Below, in pieces: positions 44,723 through 53,162 of a stretch of DNA of 64,000 nucleotides. The DNA lies in NCBI GenBank assembly GCA_038521825.1, contig JBCBKL010000002.1, forward strand, positions 1 to 64,000. Direction: 5' to 3'. Each line of letters begins with the position of its first letter. Positions within the stretch are counted from its first letter, which is position 1. The stretch comes from JBCBKL01 sp038521825 (lineage in GTDB: Bacteria > Pseudomonadota > Alphaproteobacteria > Rhodobacterales > Rhodobacteraceae). The position numbers and the translations under genes are program-made. The notes beneath the pieces are model-generated. The model did not search any database. It worked only from the letters and a program-made list of their open reading frames with translations, and was not told where the DNA came from.

Positions 44723-44981
44723 ATGCTAAAAGATGCTGCACCGTCCGCCATGACCCCTGCCCATGCCCGGACAAAGCTTGCCGCGCGTGACTGGGCTGAT
44801 CCGTTCCGGATCAACGCAGCTGACGGAAGACGGGCGGATGACACGCGAAACGGCCAACACCTATGCCCAGGACAAACCGATCAGCAGGGTCGTTGAGGCC
44901 GTCAATAGTTATGAAGGCACCCATGATATTCACGTTCTTGGCCTTGGGCCTGCGCAAACCGGTCTTAAAGCTTTTGCCTGA
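44723..44981 (+). pseudogene. gcdH: decayed glutaryl-CoA dehydrogenase gene remnant
   Basis: An ATG with GGAGAG upstream opens a frame reading AARDWADPFRIN, the N-terminal region of glutaryl-CoA dehydrogenase. The reading then shifts by one base around 44814-44822 into QLTEDGRMTRETANTYAQDK, the next part of the same family. After SRVVEA the sequence jumps straight to VNSYEGTHDIHVLGLGPAQTG, which is the extreme C-terminus including the catalytic Glu (E in YEGT), and ends KAFA-stop at 44981. About 300 codons between are missing. Only about 85 codons remain of a normal 390, with a frameshift, so it cannot be functional. Start and ribosome site are intact, consistent with recent loss. Confidence 0.8.
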
Positions 44982-45177
44982 CGGTTTTTGGCCTCTGGGT
45001 CGCTCGAGAGACCGGCAATCACGGTCAGCAATCTGCTAGTGAACCCTTTGAGCCAATTGGGACAGTCCAAAACACAACAGGGGATGTACGACACTCTAAT
45101 TGCCAGCGCTGACGCGGCCCATGCACAGTCAAAAAGGCATGCTCATCTCGCGCCCGTCATGCTGCAGCTTCGACCGC

Positions 45178-46146
45178 TTAGACCGTCTCGCTGGGTGGGT
45201 GCCCAAAACGTACGCGAAAGTCCCGCGAAAATCGGCCCAAGTGACTGTAGCCGCAATCATAGGCGATGTCTGAGACACTTGCCCGGTTGCGACGCCGCGA
45301 CAGGTGAAATCGTGCGTTGTCCAGTCGTACGTCTCTCAGGAACTGGATTGGTGTGACGCCAAGTTGCGCGCGAAAGGTGGTCTGTAATGTTCGGTGGTGA
45401 ACCCCCGCCGCCGTCGCGATATCGTCTAGTGTAAGGTCGTTGTGAAAGCTAACCCGAATATACGCAATCGCGCGGCGCAAATGGGTTGAAGAGCAAGCGT
45501 GGCGTGCCGCCAAAAGATGGGATATGTTGCTTGGCTGTGTTTCCAAGATAGACACTGCAAGTTGCCGCTCGAGCGCGAGCAAATTGAGGTCTGGTGCCTC
45601 AGAGGGCACCTCACCGGCGTCAAAAATACGGGCGGCCGCCAAAGACGCAGCGAATAGCCGCTGCCCGACACGGCTTGTCAGTTCGACCTTGGGGTCGAAG
45701 CGGACAGCACCAGGAAGATCAGAGCCAATTTCCTCGCGCGCGACCCTCTGCAGATAGGACGCATCGATCTGCACCATCAATTTGCGGCAATCACTTTTCC
45801 AGATCATCTCCGTCGGCCTGTCTGGATTGAGAAGCGTCCCGCGAGCCGAACTTGCATGCACCTCTTCGCCCCGGTGATGAACCACCGCGCAGCCAGCCAG
45901 CGGCAATTGCAGCAGATAGAAGTCCTGCAACTCACCCGGGTTGATCGCTACATCGGCCCCGTATTCCAGTACGTTAAGCGAGACACGTGCGCCACGCACA
46001 TGGTTATGGACAACTCTCGCCTTGTGGCCTGTCACAAGCGATAGCCGATGATCACAATACCGTTCGGAAACCGCTGCGCGGGCCTCATCGAGCTCGTTTG
46101 TGCGCAGGACATTGTGTGATCGGAGCAAGTAATCGTGCGTCCCCAT
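45178..46146 (-). CDS. AraC family transcriptional activator
   Basis: 322 residues from ATG 46146 (TTG 46164 possible). The N-terminal part (about 15-210) is the XylS/AndR-like sensor domain, with a cupin-like region around FYLLQLPLAGCAVVHHRG. The C-terminal AraC DNA-binding domain (about 225-322) carries LTLDDIATAAGVHHRTLQTTF and the second helix-turn-helix ISDIAYDCGYSHLGRFSRDF-like stretch. It is divergent from the cupin-FMO operon and lies next to the 2-aminobenzoate cluster, and could control either. Confidence 0.9.
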   Translation of the reverse strand: MGTHDYLLRSHNVLRTNELDEARAAVSERYCDHRLSLVTGHKARVVHNHVRGARVSLNVLEYGADVAINPGELQDFYLLQLPLAGCAVVHHRGEEVHASSARGTLLNPDRPTEMIWKSDCRKLMVQIDASYLQRVAREEIGSDLPGAVRFDPKVELTSRVGQRLFAASLAAARIFDAGEVPSEAPDLNLLALERQLAVSILETQPSNISHLLAARHACSSTHLRRAIAYIRVSFHNDLTLDDIATAAGVHHRTLQTTFRAQLGVTPIQFLRDVRLDNARFHLSRRRNRASVSDIAYDCGYSHLGRFSRDFRVRFGHPPSETV

Positions 46147-46175
46147 TCGCGATAGCCTAGGCAAAACCTATGCTA

Positions 46176-46189
46176 TTTCAAGCCTGAAG
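46176..46189. promoter_or_regulatory. candidate operator upstream of cupin operon
   Basis: TTTCAAGCCTGAAG sits between the divergent AraC-type gene and the cupin gene and resembles the inverted repeat at 44664-44677 at 11 of 14 positions. Confidence 0.35.
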
Positions 46190-46269
46190 CTTTTTGACTC
46201 GCAATATGGATAAACCAACACCGACTTTCGCCCCAAGACTGCCTCAAGAACAAAAGTGAGGATACTCAA

Positions 46270-46728
46270 ATGGACATAGGAGTGACACCAAGCGACGGTC
46301 ATGTCGGCGACAAGGTCTGGAATGTAGTCGGTCACACTTACACGCCGAAACTGCACAGCCCAAATGCCTTTATCTGGCATGCTCAAATACCTGATGACAC
46401 TTTCGTGCCGCCACATATTCATCCCACTCAGGACGAATGGATTTCGATCTTGAGCGGCAATCTCGAGATCGAGTTTGGTCACGAGGAAGGCAATGTCACA
46501 ACGCACATGGCCGGGGCCGGTGATCTGGTGCGGATGCCAATGGGTAGATCTCACGGGATATTCAACCGCTCAGGGGCAGAAGCCACCTGCGTCTTTGGAG
46601 TAGCGCCCGCGCGCAAGCTGTTTGACCTTTTCGGACAGCTTGACGGAGTGACCGACCCGGCCGAACTCGTGCGTCTTTCGGCCTTGCATGAGGTTGATTT
46701 CCTTCCGCCCCCATCAGATGGAGTCTAA
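46270..46728 (+). CDS. cupin domain protein, first paralogue
   Basis: 152 residues, single cupin. Metal-site pattern PPHIHPTQDEW (H at about 54 and 56, E at 61) with the late histidine in GRSHGIFN (about 96). The C-terminal tail (ARKLFDLFGQLDGVTDPAELVRL...VDFLPP) is shared almost step by step with the cupin at 48887-49327, so the two are paralogues. Members of this group are often annotated quercetin-dioxygenase-like; no substrate can be given. First gene of a four-gene operon. Confidence 0.85.
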   Translation: MDIGVTPSDGHVGDKVWNVVGHTYTPKLHSPNAFIWHAQIPDDTFVPPHIHPTQDEWISILSGNLEIEFGHEEGNVTTHMAGAGDLVRMPMGRSHGIFNRSGAEATCVFGVAPARKLFDLFGQLDGVTDPAELVRLSALHEVDFLPPPSDGV

Positions 46729-46740
46729 GAGACAGCGACA

Positions 46741-48228
46741 ATGATCAATCGCAAGAAAGTGGCCGTTGTGGGCGGCGGGGTCTCCGGCCTTGCCGCGGCC
46801 AAGGCCTTTGATGAACGCGGCCACCGCGTCGTTGGGTTCGAACGCAGCCATGATTTTGGTGGGGTATGGGAACTCAGCCGGTCCTACCCGGATGTGCAGA
46901 CACAATCCCCCAAGGATTTGTATTGCTACACCGACCATCCCATGCCTGAGGACTACCCGGAGTGGCCAAAGGGTCCGCAGGTCCATGCCTATCTCCATTC
47001 CTATGCTGAGAAGCACAATCTGCACCGGCTATTCCGGCTCAATACCAATGTGGCCGGAATGGAACGCCGCGCCGATGGTGCGCCGGGCTGGACGCTGACA
47101 CTGGAAGCGGGCAGTCAACGCTGGTCCGAAGATTTCGATTTCGTTGCCATCGGCACGGGGCAGTTCTCGGACAAGAACATCGTCAGCCATCCCGGGCAGG
47201 ACGGCTTCGAGGCCGCGGGTGGAAAGGTCATGCATTCGTCCGAATACACCGATCCCGCCATGATCGCGGGAAAAAGGGTGGTGGTGCTTGGCGGATCGAA
47301 ATCAGCTACCGATATCGCTGTCAACGCGGCTCAAAGCGGCGCGCAATCGGTGCATTGGGTGTACCTCGAACCGGTTTGGCGCGTGCCCTATTTCGTAGGC
47401 GGCATTAACTTTAAGCGTCTGCTCTACATGCGCGCACAAGAACAGCAGTTCAACGCATGGGGCAAAAGCGGTCTGCAAAAGGTGATTGCCGCGCTGTTCA
47501 AACCGCTCGTCTGGGCCAATTTCCGGGGCCTTGAGACATTGCTGAAAACCCAGCTTGGTTTGAAGAAATATGGGCTGGTTCCGAAGGCGCCGATCGAAAG
47601 GGACGTTTCTTGTTCGGTCCCGATCGTAACGCCCGGCCTCTTTGAAGCGCTCAAGGCGGGTACTATCAAGAACATCGAAGGCACGTTCGACCGCTACGAT
47701 GGCAAAACTATCCACATGACTGGCGGCGAAAAGGTTGAGGCCGATGTCACGATCCTCGCCGTGGGATGGAAACTGGGCGTGCCCTATCTGCCGCAAGAGT
47801 ATCAGGACAAGCTCATCGAAAGTGACGGGCAATACCGCACCTATCGGTTGTCGGTAAATCCGGATCTCCCGGATATGGGATTTGTGGGTTTCAACTCGTC
47901 GTTCTGCACGGTGCTCTCGGCGGAAATGATCGCCAACTGGTTGGTCCGCTATGCTGACGGGCAATTGGCGGAACAGCCGTCCGAGGCCGATATGACGGCC
48001 AATATCGAGATGATGCTCAACTGGAAGCGCAACGAGCGGCCAGCGGCGCAGATCTACGGCGGGCTTTGCTCAGCGCCCTTCCACTTCAAGCATTTCGACG
48101 AACTGCTTGCCGATATGGGTGCCAAAAAGCGCAAACGCGACAACCCTTTAGCTGAGCAATTCAGCTACCCGAATCATAAGGCCTACGGAGAATTCCTGGC
48201 CTCTTGCCCGCAATATCACGCGGGATAG
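46741..48228 (+). CDS. flavin-containing monooxygenase (class B)
   Basis: 495 residues. FAD site GGGVSGLAAAKAF (about 10-22), conserved PKDLYCYTDHPMP, FMO fingerprint-like GFEAAGGKVMHSSEY (about 155-169) and NADPH site VVLGGSKSATDIA (about 179-191). FMOs of this type oxygenate N, S or carbonyl carbons of small molecules. It begins 12 nt after the first cupin and precedes a carboxymuconolactone-decarboxylase-like gene. Substrate unknown. Confidence 0.9.
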   Translation: MINRKKVAVVGGGVSGLAAAKAFDERGHRVVGFERSHDFGGVWELSRSYPDVQTQSPKDLYCYTDHPMPEDYPEWPKGPQVHAYLHSYAEKHNLHRLFRLNTNVAGMERRADGAPGWTLTLEAGSQRWSEDFDFVAIGTGQFSDKNIVSHPGQDGFEAAGGKVMHSSEYTDPAMIAGKRVVVLGGSKSATDIAVNAAQSGAQSVHWVYLEPVWRVPYFVGGINFKRLLYMRAQEQQFNAWGKSGLQKVIAALFKPLVWANFRGLETLLKTQLGLKKYGLVPKAPIERDVSCSVPIVTPGLFEALKAGTIKNIEGTFDRYDGKTIHMTGGEKVEADVTILAVGWKLGVPYLPQEYQDKLIESDGQYRTYRLSVNPDLPDMGFVGFNSSFCTVLSAEMIANWLVRYADGQLAEQPSEADMTANIEMMLNWKRNERPAAQIYGGLCSAPFHFKHFDELLADMGAKKRKRDNPLAEQFSYPNHKAYGEFLASCPQYHAG

Positions 48229-48248
48229 CGTAAGAACGGAGGTCCGCG

Positions 48249-48869
48249 ATGGCACGTGTGAAGGTCTTGAAGCCCGAAGACACCAACGACCCGATCATTC
48301 AGGAGATATTTGCTTGGGTGACCGAAATGGAGGGCGATGTTCCCAATCACTTCAATGTCGAGATGAATTTCCCCGAATACCTTAAAGCCAAGCTTGGCTC
48401 GACCAAGGCGCTCTGGCAGTTCGGAGAGCTTTCGATGCCGGAAATCCAGCATGTCGGCATCTTGGTCTCCAAAGCAAACCATTGTCCCTATTGCACGTCG
48501 GCTTTCTGCACGATCCTGAACTACGGTTTGGGAGCGGAAGAAGATTATGTGAAATCGCTCGCTTCCGAAGGCATCACTGTGGTTAACGAAGACAGGCTGC
48601 GCACCATCTTGGAATTCGCGCTGAAGTCAAACCACCACCCTCGCGAAGTCACAGATGAGGATGTCGACGGACTGCGAAAGATCGGCTTGACCGACAAGGG
48701 CATCGTGCAACTGGTGCATCTGGTCAGCGACTTTGCCTCCTACAACCGGCTCAACATCGTGCTTGAGACGGACTACGACTATCGCGACACGTGGCGCGAA
48801 GCGGCATTTGACTGGAAAAATGATGGTTCGTCGCCGCCAGGTGACAACACCCGCGGCCTTCGCGCCTGA
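48249..48869 (+). CDS. carboxymuconolactone decarboxylase/AhpD-like protein
   Basis: 206 residues with GGAGG before the ATG. The AhpD-fold core contains KANHCPYCTSAFC (about 76-88), whose CPYC and downstream H-equivalent position (here F/C) resemble the redox CxxC of AhpD-type peroxidases. Long helical C-terminal half. Could reduce a peroxide or thiol adduct, or act as a lyase, in the FMO pathway. Gap to FMO is 20 nt. Confidence 0.85.
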   Translation: MARVKVLKPEDTNDPIIQEIFAWVTEMEGDVPNHFNVEMNFPEYLKAKLGSTKALWQFGELSMPEIQHVGILVSKANHCPYCTSAFCTILNYGLGAEEDYVKSLASEGITVVNEDRLRTILEFALKSNHHPREVTDEDVDGLRKIGLTDKGIVQLVHLVSDFASYNRLNIVLETDYDYRDTWREAAFDWKNDGSSPPGDNTRGLRA

Positions 48870-48886
48870 AAACAAGGAGAAAACCC

Positions 48887-49327
48887 ATGCCCGACCTCGA
48901 CGGCGGTATTACTAAAAGCGGTGAGGGTACAAAGCTCAACATCCTCGGCCAGACCTACTACATCAAGGCCTGGTGCGAGAGCAGCTTTGCTTTTGAAACG
49001 AATTCAGAGCCGGGCCAGCACGTCCCGGTGCATATCCACCCGAACCAGGACGAATTCATTCTCGTCCAAGAGGGCGAGTTGGATCTGAAATTGGATGGGG
49101 TCTGGACCAAGGCGAAAGCCGGAGATCTGGTGTGTATGCCCAAGGGTGTTCCGCACGGCTATTTCAACAAGTCTGTTAACCCCTGCAAAGCGCTCTTTTG
49201 GGTCTCGCCCGCAGGGAAACTCAAAGAGCTTTTTGATCAGCTTCATGAGATGACGGACGTGGAGGCGGTGATCAGAGTCTCAGCCGAGCACGACGTCGAT
49301 TTTCTGCCACCGGAAGCCAATGAATGA
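48887..49327 (+). CDS. cupin domain protein, second paralogue
   Basis: 146 residues. Metal-site pattern VPVHIHPNQDEF with late GVPHGYFN, and a tail (AGKLKELFDQLHEMTDVEAVIRVSAEHDVDFLPP in outline) parallel to the cupin at 46270-46728. AAGGAGAAAA precedes the ATG. Two co-transcribed paralogues suggest two sequential or heteromeric roles. Confidence 0.85.
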   Translation: MPDLDGGITKSGEGTKLNILGQTYYIKAWCESSFAFETNSEPGQHVPVHIHPNQDEFILVQEGELDLKLDGVWTKAKAGDLVCMPKGVPHGYFNKSVNPCKALFWVSPAGKLKELFDQLHEMTDVEAVIRVSAEHDVDFLPPEANE

Positions 49328-49476
49328 CGTCCAAAGGCGGGGGCACCAACTGCATTTCGCAGGTTTGTGCGCTGTCGATGATCAAGCAGGGCGCATTGCG
49401 CATTCACAACCAACAAAACCCAGCCTTCTCGCCGGTCAAATGGCGGTTCCTGAGGGGCATGCAAATTCGAAGAAAG

Positions 49477-49551
49477 TGGCTGGGGTGGTAGGATTCGAAC
49501 CTACGGTACACGGTACCAAAAACCGCTGCCTTACCGCTTGGCTACACCCCA
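49477..49551 (-). tRNA. tRNA-Gln (anticodon UUG) with encoded CCA
   Basis: On the minus strand the acceptor TGGGGTG pairs with CACCCCA, followed by discriminator G and an encoded CCA. The anticodon stem GCGGT/ACCGT encloses the 7-nt loop TTTTGGT, giving anticodon TTG. The T-arm GGTTCGAATCC is intact. It reads TGGGGTGTAGCCAAGCGGTA at its 5' end, typical of tRNA-Gln. Confidence 0.97.
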
Positions 49552-49714
49552 ACGTGACGCGCTAATTAAGCCGGGCAGATGCCCCGTGCAAGCCCAAAAT
49601 CCCCGAAAAACACTCTCTGGGGCGAATTGGGCCACGTCTCTGGCCAAGGCGGCATCTTGAGTTGAGGGTCGGCTCGGCAAAGCCCGATGATGTTGGCTGA
49701 CCGTTAACCTTTGC

Positions 49715-50212
49715 CTAACGGATCTCGGCCTTGCCGACACCCCAAAGCCTGTCTTTGCGGGCCCAGCCTCGGTGCCCTCCGACCGAGACACGGCACCAAA
49801 CCCTATCACACTTGCCCAGATCGGCCACCACCCCGGTTTCCAGGGCGGCCACGATGCTCGCATCCTGCACGGGCCGGGCATGAAGGGTGAGCATGTCGTG
49901 CTCCACGATTACAGTACGGTTTCCGGAAAGCAGGGAATAGTGAACCCAGCCGCCCATTCCGTCTCGGTCTTCCACACGGCGCCAGTGCCCGTGCTCCGCG
50001 GTGATCCTCAACGGCATATGGCGTCGTTTGAACACCCAGTCGATGCGGTGGCTGAGCGACGGGCCCCGGCGCGCGTTGCCCTCGGATGCCTTCATCGAGA
50101 CGTAGCGGGGCAGGGGCAGGTTGGTTACGGATCCATACTGATCCGCCACGGCAGTCCCTGCCATGACAATCCCCAAACAAATCGAAAGAAACAGGTGCTT
50201 TGAACCCGACAT
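49715..50212 (-). CDS. secreted SH3-like domain protein
   Basis: 165 residues from ATG 50212; the frame is open to 50284 but this start gives a clean Sec signal peptide (hydrophobic LFLSICLGIVMAGTAVA, cleavage near residue 23). Two bacterial SH3-like units follow: one around ARRGPSLSHRIDWVFKRRHMPL...WRRVEDRDGMGGWVH (about 45-95) and one around LHARPVQDASIVAALETGVVADL (about 109-131). Such proteins usually act in the envelope, often binding peptidoglycan. Divergent from the 2-hydroxyacid dehydrogenase gene. Confidence 0.85.
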   Translation of the reverse strand: MSGSKHLFLSICLGIVMAGTAVADQYGSVTNLPLPRYVSMKASEGNARRGPSLSHRIDWVFKRRHMPLRITAEHGHWRRVEDRDGMGGWVHYSLLSGNRTVIVEHDMLTLHARPVQDASIVAALETGVVADLGKCDRVWCRVSVGGHRGWARKDRLWGVGKAEIR

Positions 50213-50226
50213 TATAGTGCACTGTA
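50213..50226. promoter_or_regulatory. palindromic site in divergent promoter
   Basis: TATAGTGCACTGTA contains the perfect palindrome AGTGCACT (50216-50223) extended by a T/A step on each side. It is just upstream of the SH3 protein start and 102 nt upstream of the 2-hydroxyacid dehydrogenase, so it may control either side. Confidence 0.35.
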
Positions 50227-50327
50227 TCATCATTCGCCTCGGCCCGGGCGAGAGGTTCTTGTGCCTTCTGCCCACATCCGCCACGATGCCACGTGTGTAC
50301 CATCAGGACCATGGGCGGGAGAGCTTG

Positions 50328-51314
50328 ATGTCAAACGAACGTCTGAGTGTTGTGGTTACGCGACGGTTGCCCGAGGCGGTGGAAAGCCGCCTGTCGGAAT
50401 TGTTCGACGTAGAGCTGCGCGACACCGACGCTCCGATGACGCGTGAACAACTTGCCGAGGCGATGAAACGCGCCGACGTTCTTGTGCCCACTATCACGGA
50501 TTCCATCGACGCAAGCCTAATCGGTCAGGCCGGGGATCGCCTAAAGCTCATCGCGAATTATGGTGCGGGTGTTGACAATATCGATGTTGCGACCGCGCGG
50601 CAGCACGGCATCTTGGTATCTAACACACCGGGGGTGCAAACCGAAGACACCGCCGATATGGCAATCGGGCTGATCCTTGCTGTGGTTCGACGCGTGCCCG
50701 AAGGTTTGACCACCATGCAGAGCGGAGACTGGTCCGGCTGGGCACCAACCGCTTTTCTTGGCGGGCGCATATCGGGTCGGCGTCTCGGCATTCTGGGTCT
50801 GGGCCGCATCGGACAGGCCGTCGCCCGGCGTGCCAATGCCTTCGGCATGCAGGTTCACTATCACAACCGCCGCCGACTGCGGAGCGAGACCGAAGAGGAA
50901 TTGAAGGCGACCTATTGGGAAAGCCTGGACCAGATGATCGCGCGTATGGACATCATCAGTATCCACTGTCCGTCGACGCCGTCCACCTTTCACCTCATGA
51001 ACGCCCGGCGTCTGAAGCTGATGAAGCCGGGTGCAGTCATCGTGAACACATCCCGCGGTGAGGTCATTGACGAAAACGCACTGACGCGGATGCTGCGATC
51101 CGGTGAAATCGCCGGGGCGGGTCTCGACGTCTATGAGCATGGCGTCGAGATCAATCCGCGTCTGCGCGAACTGCCCAACGTTGTTCTGTTGCCCCATATG
51201 GGTTCGGCCACTGTCGAAAGCCGGATCGAGATGGGCGAGAAAGTCATCATCAATATCAAGACATTCGACGATGGGCACCGCCCGCCCGATCAGGTGGTGC
51301 CCTCCATGCTTTAG
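50328..51314 (+). CDS. D-isomer specific 2-hydroxyacid dehydrogenase
   Basis: 328 residues from ATG 50328, with GGGAGAG upstream; the longer open frame from 50163 overlaps the divergent gene. The NAD site is LGLGRIGQAVARR (about 149-161). Catalytic residues are the Arg in NTSRGEVID (about 241), the Glu in the following segment and the His in LPHMGSATVESR (about 290). Glyoxylate/hydroxypyruvate reductase-like by overall pattern. It precedes a gamma-glutamyltransferase gene by 11 nt. Confidence 0.92.
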   Translation: MSNERLSVVVTRRLPEAVESRLSELFDVELRDTDAPMTREQLAEAMKRADVLVPTITDSIDASLIGQAGDRLKLIANYGAGVDNIDVATARQHGILVSNTPGVQTEDTADMAIGLILAVVRRVPEGLTTMQSGDWSGWAPTAFLGGRISGRRLGILGLGRIGQAVARRANAFGMQVHYHNRRRLRSETEEELKATYWESLDQMIARMDIISIHCPSTPSTFHLMNARRLKLMKPGAVIVNTSRGEVIDENALTRMLRSGEIAGAGLDVYEHGVEINPRLRELPNVVLLPHMGSATVESRIEMGEKVIINIKTFDDGHRPPDQVVPSML

Positions 51315-51325
51315 GAGGGCCGAAG

Positions 51326-53137
51326 ATGCCGACGATCCGACTGCAAGACACTGTGTTGAAACTATTGAGTAGCCTCATCTTCGCTACATGGGCTGGCATG
51401 GCGGTCGCCCAGCAGGCCGCAGATGCCGTGGCCCCGGAGGCTGCGACCGACGGGGCCTTCGAAGCTATCAGTCCGGCGGTTGCTGCGGCGCTTGACGCCA
51501 AAGCAGCGGGCACGCCTGCCGAAGCGGAAAACTGGATGGTCGCCGCAGCCAATCCGCATGCTGTTCAGGCCGGCGCCGATGTCCTTGCTGCCGGTGGCAC
51601 GGCGGCAGATGCCTTGGTCGCCGTTCAGGCCGTGCTTGGGTTGGTCGAACCGCAATCGTCGGGCCTTGGCGGTGGGGCTTTCCTAGTCTGGTACGACGCG
51701 GCAACGGGTGCGCTGACCACGCTCGATGGGCGGGAGACGGCGCCGCTTGCTGCGACGCCGACCCTCTTTCAGGATGAAAGTGGCGAGCCGCTTAAATTCT
51801 TCGACGCTGTCGTTGGCGGCCGGTCGGTCGGCACACCGGGTACGCCGGCTTTGATGGAGGCTGTGCATCGCCGTTGGGGTCGGCTCGCATGGGGTCCGCT
51901 TTTTGATGGGGCAATCGCTTTGGCCGACAACGGTTTTGCTGTATCTCCACGCCTTGCCGGACTGGTTGAACGCGATGCAGAACGGTTGGGCCGTTTTCCC
52001 GACACGGCGGCCTACTTCCTGCCAAATGGCGCACCGATCGCTGCTGGATCAACGCTGACCAACCCGGACTATGCCACAACACTGCGCGCAATTGCGGACG
52101 GTGGGGCAGGTGCGTTCTATACCGGTAACATTGCCTCTGACATTGTGGCCACGGTTCAGAACGCACCAGGCAATCCCGGTGTTCTGAGCACGCTTGATCT
52201 GGCCGTTTATCAGATCAAGGAGCGGCCCGCGGTCTGTGCGACCTACCGCGCGCACGACGTCTGCGGGATGGGGCCGCCGTCATCGGGTGCTTTGACGGTT
52301 GGACAGATCCTTGGGATGCTGGACAACTTCGATCTTGCCGCTTTGGGGCCGAACAACCCAGAGGCCTGGCGTCTCATCGGCGATGCGTCGCGCCTCGCCT
52401 TTGCTGATCGGGGGCTCTTTATGGCGGACAGCGACTACGTGCCTATGCCGACCGAGGGACTTGTCGCCCCTGGCTACTTGGCTGAGCGCGCGAGCTTGCT
52501 GGAAGGCGACGATGCCCTGCCAGAGGTTAGTCCGGGCAACCCCGAATGGGACCATGCGATGTTGCTGGCACCGGATGAAAGCCTTGAGCTGCCGTCGACA
52601 TCGCACATTTCGATCGTCGACAGCTTCGGCAATGTCGCTTCGATGACTACAACGATTGAAAACGCATTCGGCTCACGGCTGATGGTGCGGGGTTTTCTCC
52701 TGAACAATGAGCTCACCGATTTCAGCTTTCGTTCGCATCGCGACGGGGTGCCTATTGCAAACCGGCTGGAGCCAGGCAAGCGGCCGCGCTCATCCATGTC
52801 ACCGACGATAGTTATGCAGGATAACGAACCAGTGCTGGCAATCGGATCGCCGGGTGGCAGTCGGATCATCGGCTATGTCGCGCAAGCGATCATCGCGCAT
52901 CTCGATTGGGATATGGACGTTCAGCAGGCGCTCAGTATGCCACATGCCGTCAACCGTTTCGGCACCTATGATCTGGAGGAAGGTACAGATGCCACCGAGT
53001 TAGCGGAGCCTTTGGCGGCCATGGGGTATGAGGTCAACATACGCGGCCTGAATTCGGGCTTGCATGCCATCCGGATTGACGAGACCCTGACAGGCGGCGC
53101 CGATCCACGGCGCGAGGGGATTGCCCTGGGCGACTAG
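51326..53137 (+). CDS. ggt: secreted gamma-glutamyltransferase
   Basis: 603 residues, AGGAGGG before the ATG. A signal peptide is present (LLSSLIFATWAGMAVAQQ, cleavage near residue 28). Ntn-hydrolase family: the autoprocessing/nucleophile Thr is T425 in STSHISIVDSFGN, giving a large and a small subunit. GLGGGAFLVWYDA and the terminal GSPGGSRI oxyanion region are typical. It acts in the periplasm on glutathione or gamma-glutamyl compounds. Co-transcribed with oxidoreductases on both sides, which is unusual for ggt. Confidence 0.92.
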   Translation: MPTIRLQDTVLKLLSSLIFATWAGMAVAQQAADAVAPEAATDGAFEAISPAVAAALDAKAAGTPAEAENWMVAAANPHAVQAGADVLAAGGTAADALVAVQAVLGLVEPQSSGLGGGAFLVWYDAATGALTTLDGRETAPLAATPTLFQDESGEPLKFFDAVVGGRSVGTPGTPALMEAVHRRWGRLAWGPLFDGAIALADNGFAVSPRLAGLVERDAERLGRFPDTAAYFLPNGAPIAAGSTLTNPDYATTLRAIADGGAGAFYTGNIASDIVATVQNAPGNPGVLSTLDLAVYQIKERPAVCATYRAHDVCGMGPPSSGALTVGQILGMLDNFDLAALGPNNPEAWRLIGDASRLAFADRGLFMADSDYVPMPTEGLVAPGYLAERASLLEGDDALPEVSPGNPEWDHAMLLAPDESLELPSTSHISIVDSFGNVASMTTTIENAFGSRLMVRGFLLNNELTDFSFRSHRDGVPIANRLEPGKRPRSSMSPTIVMQDNEPVLAIGSPGGSRIIGYVAQAIIAHLDWDMDVQQALSMPHAVNRFGTYDLEEGTDATELAEPLAAMGYEVNIRGLNSGLHAIRIDETLTGGADPRREGIALGD

Positions 53138-53162
53138 GGTGGGTTCGCTAAGGAGAATGGAC

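Noticed and set aside
44711..44981. Two overlapping small intact genes (61 and 72 codons)
   Set aside because: Each carries part of glutaryl-CoA dehydrogenase; together they are one broken gene.
49715..50312. Longer start of the SH3 protein and an alternative 168-codon frame
   Set aside because: The longer start hides the signal peptide and the other frame is a shadow with skewed composition.
53121..53162. Upstream start for the FAD-linked oxidase
   Set aside because: It would lie inside ggt; AAGGAGA is correctly spaced only for ATG 53163.
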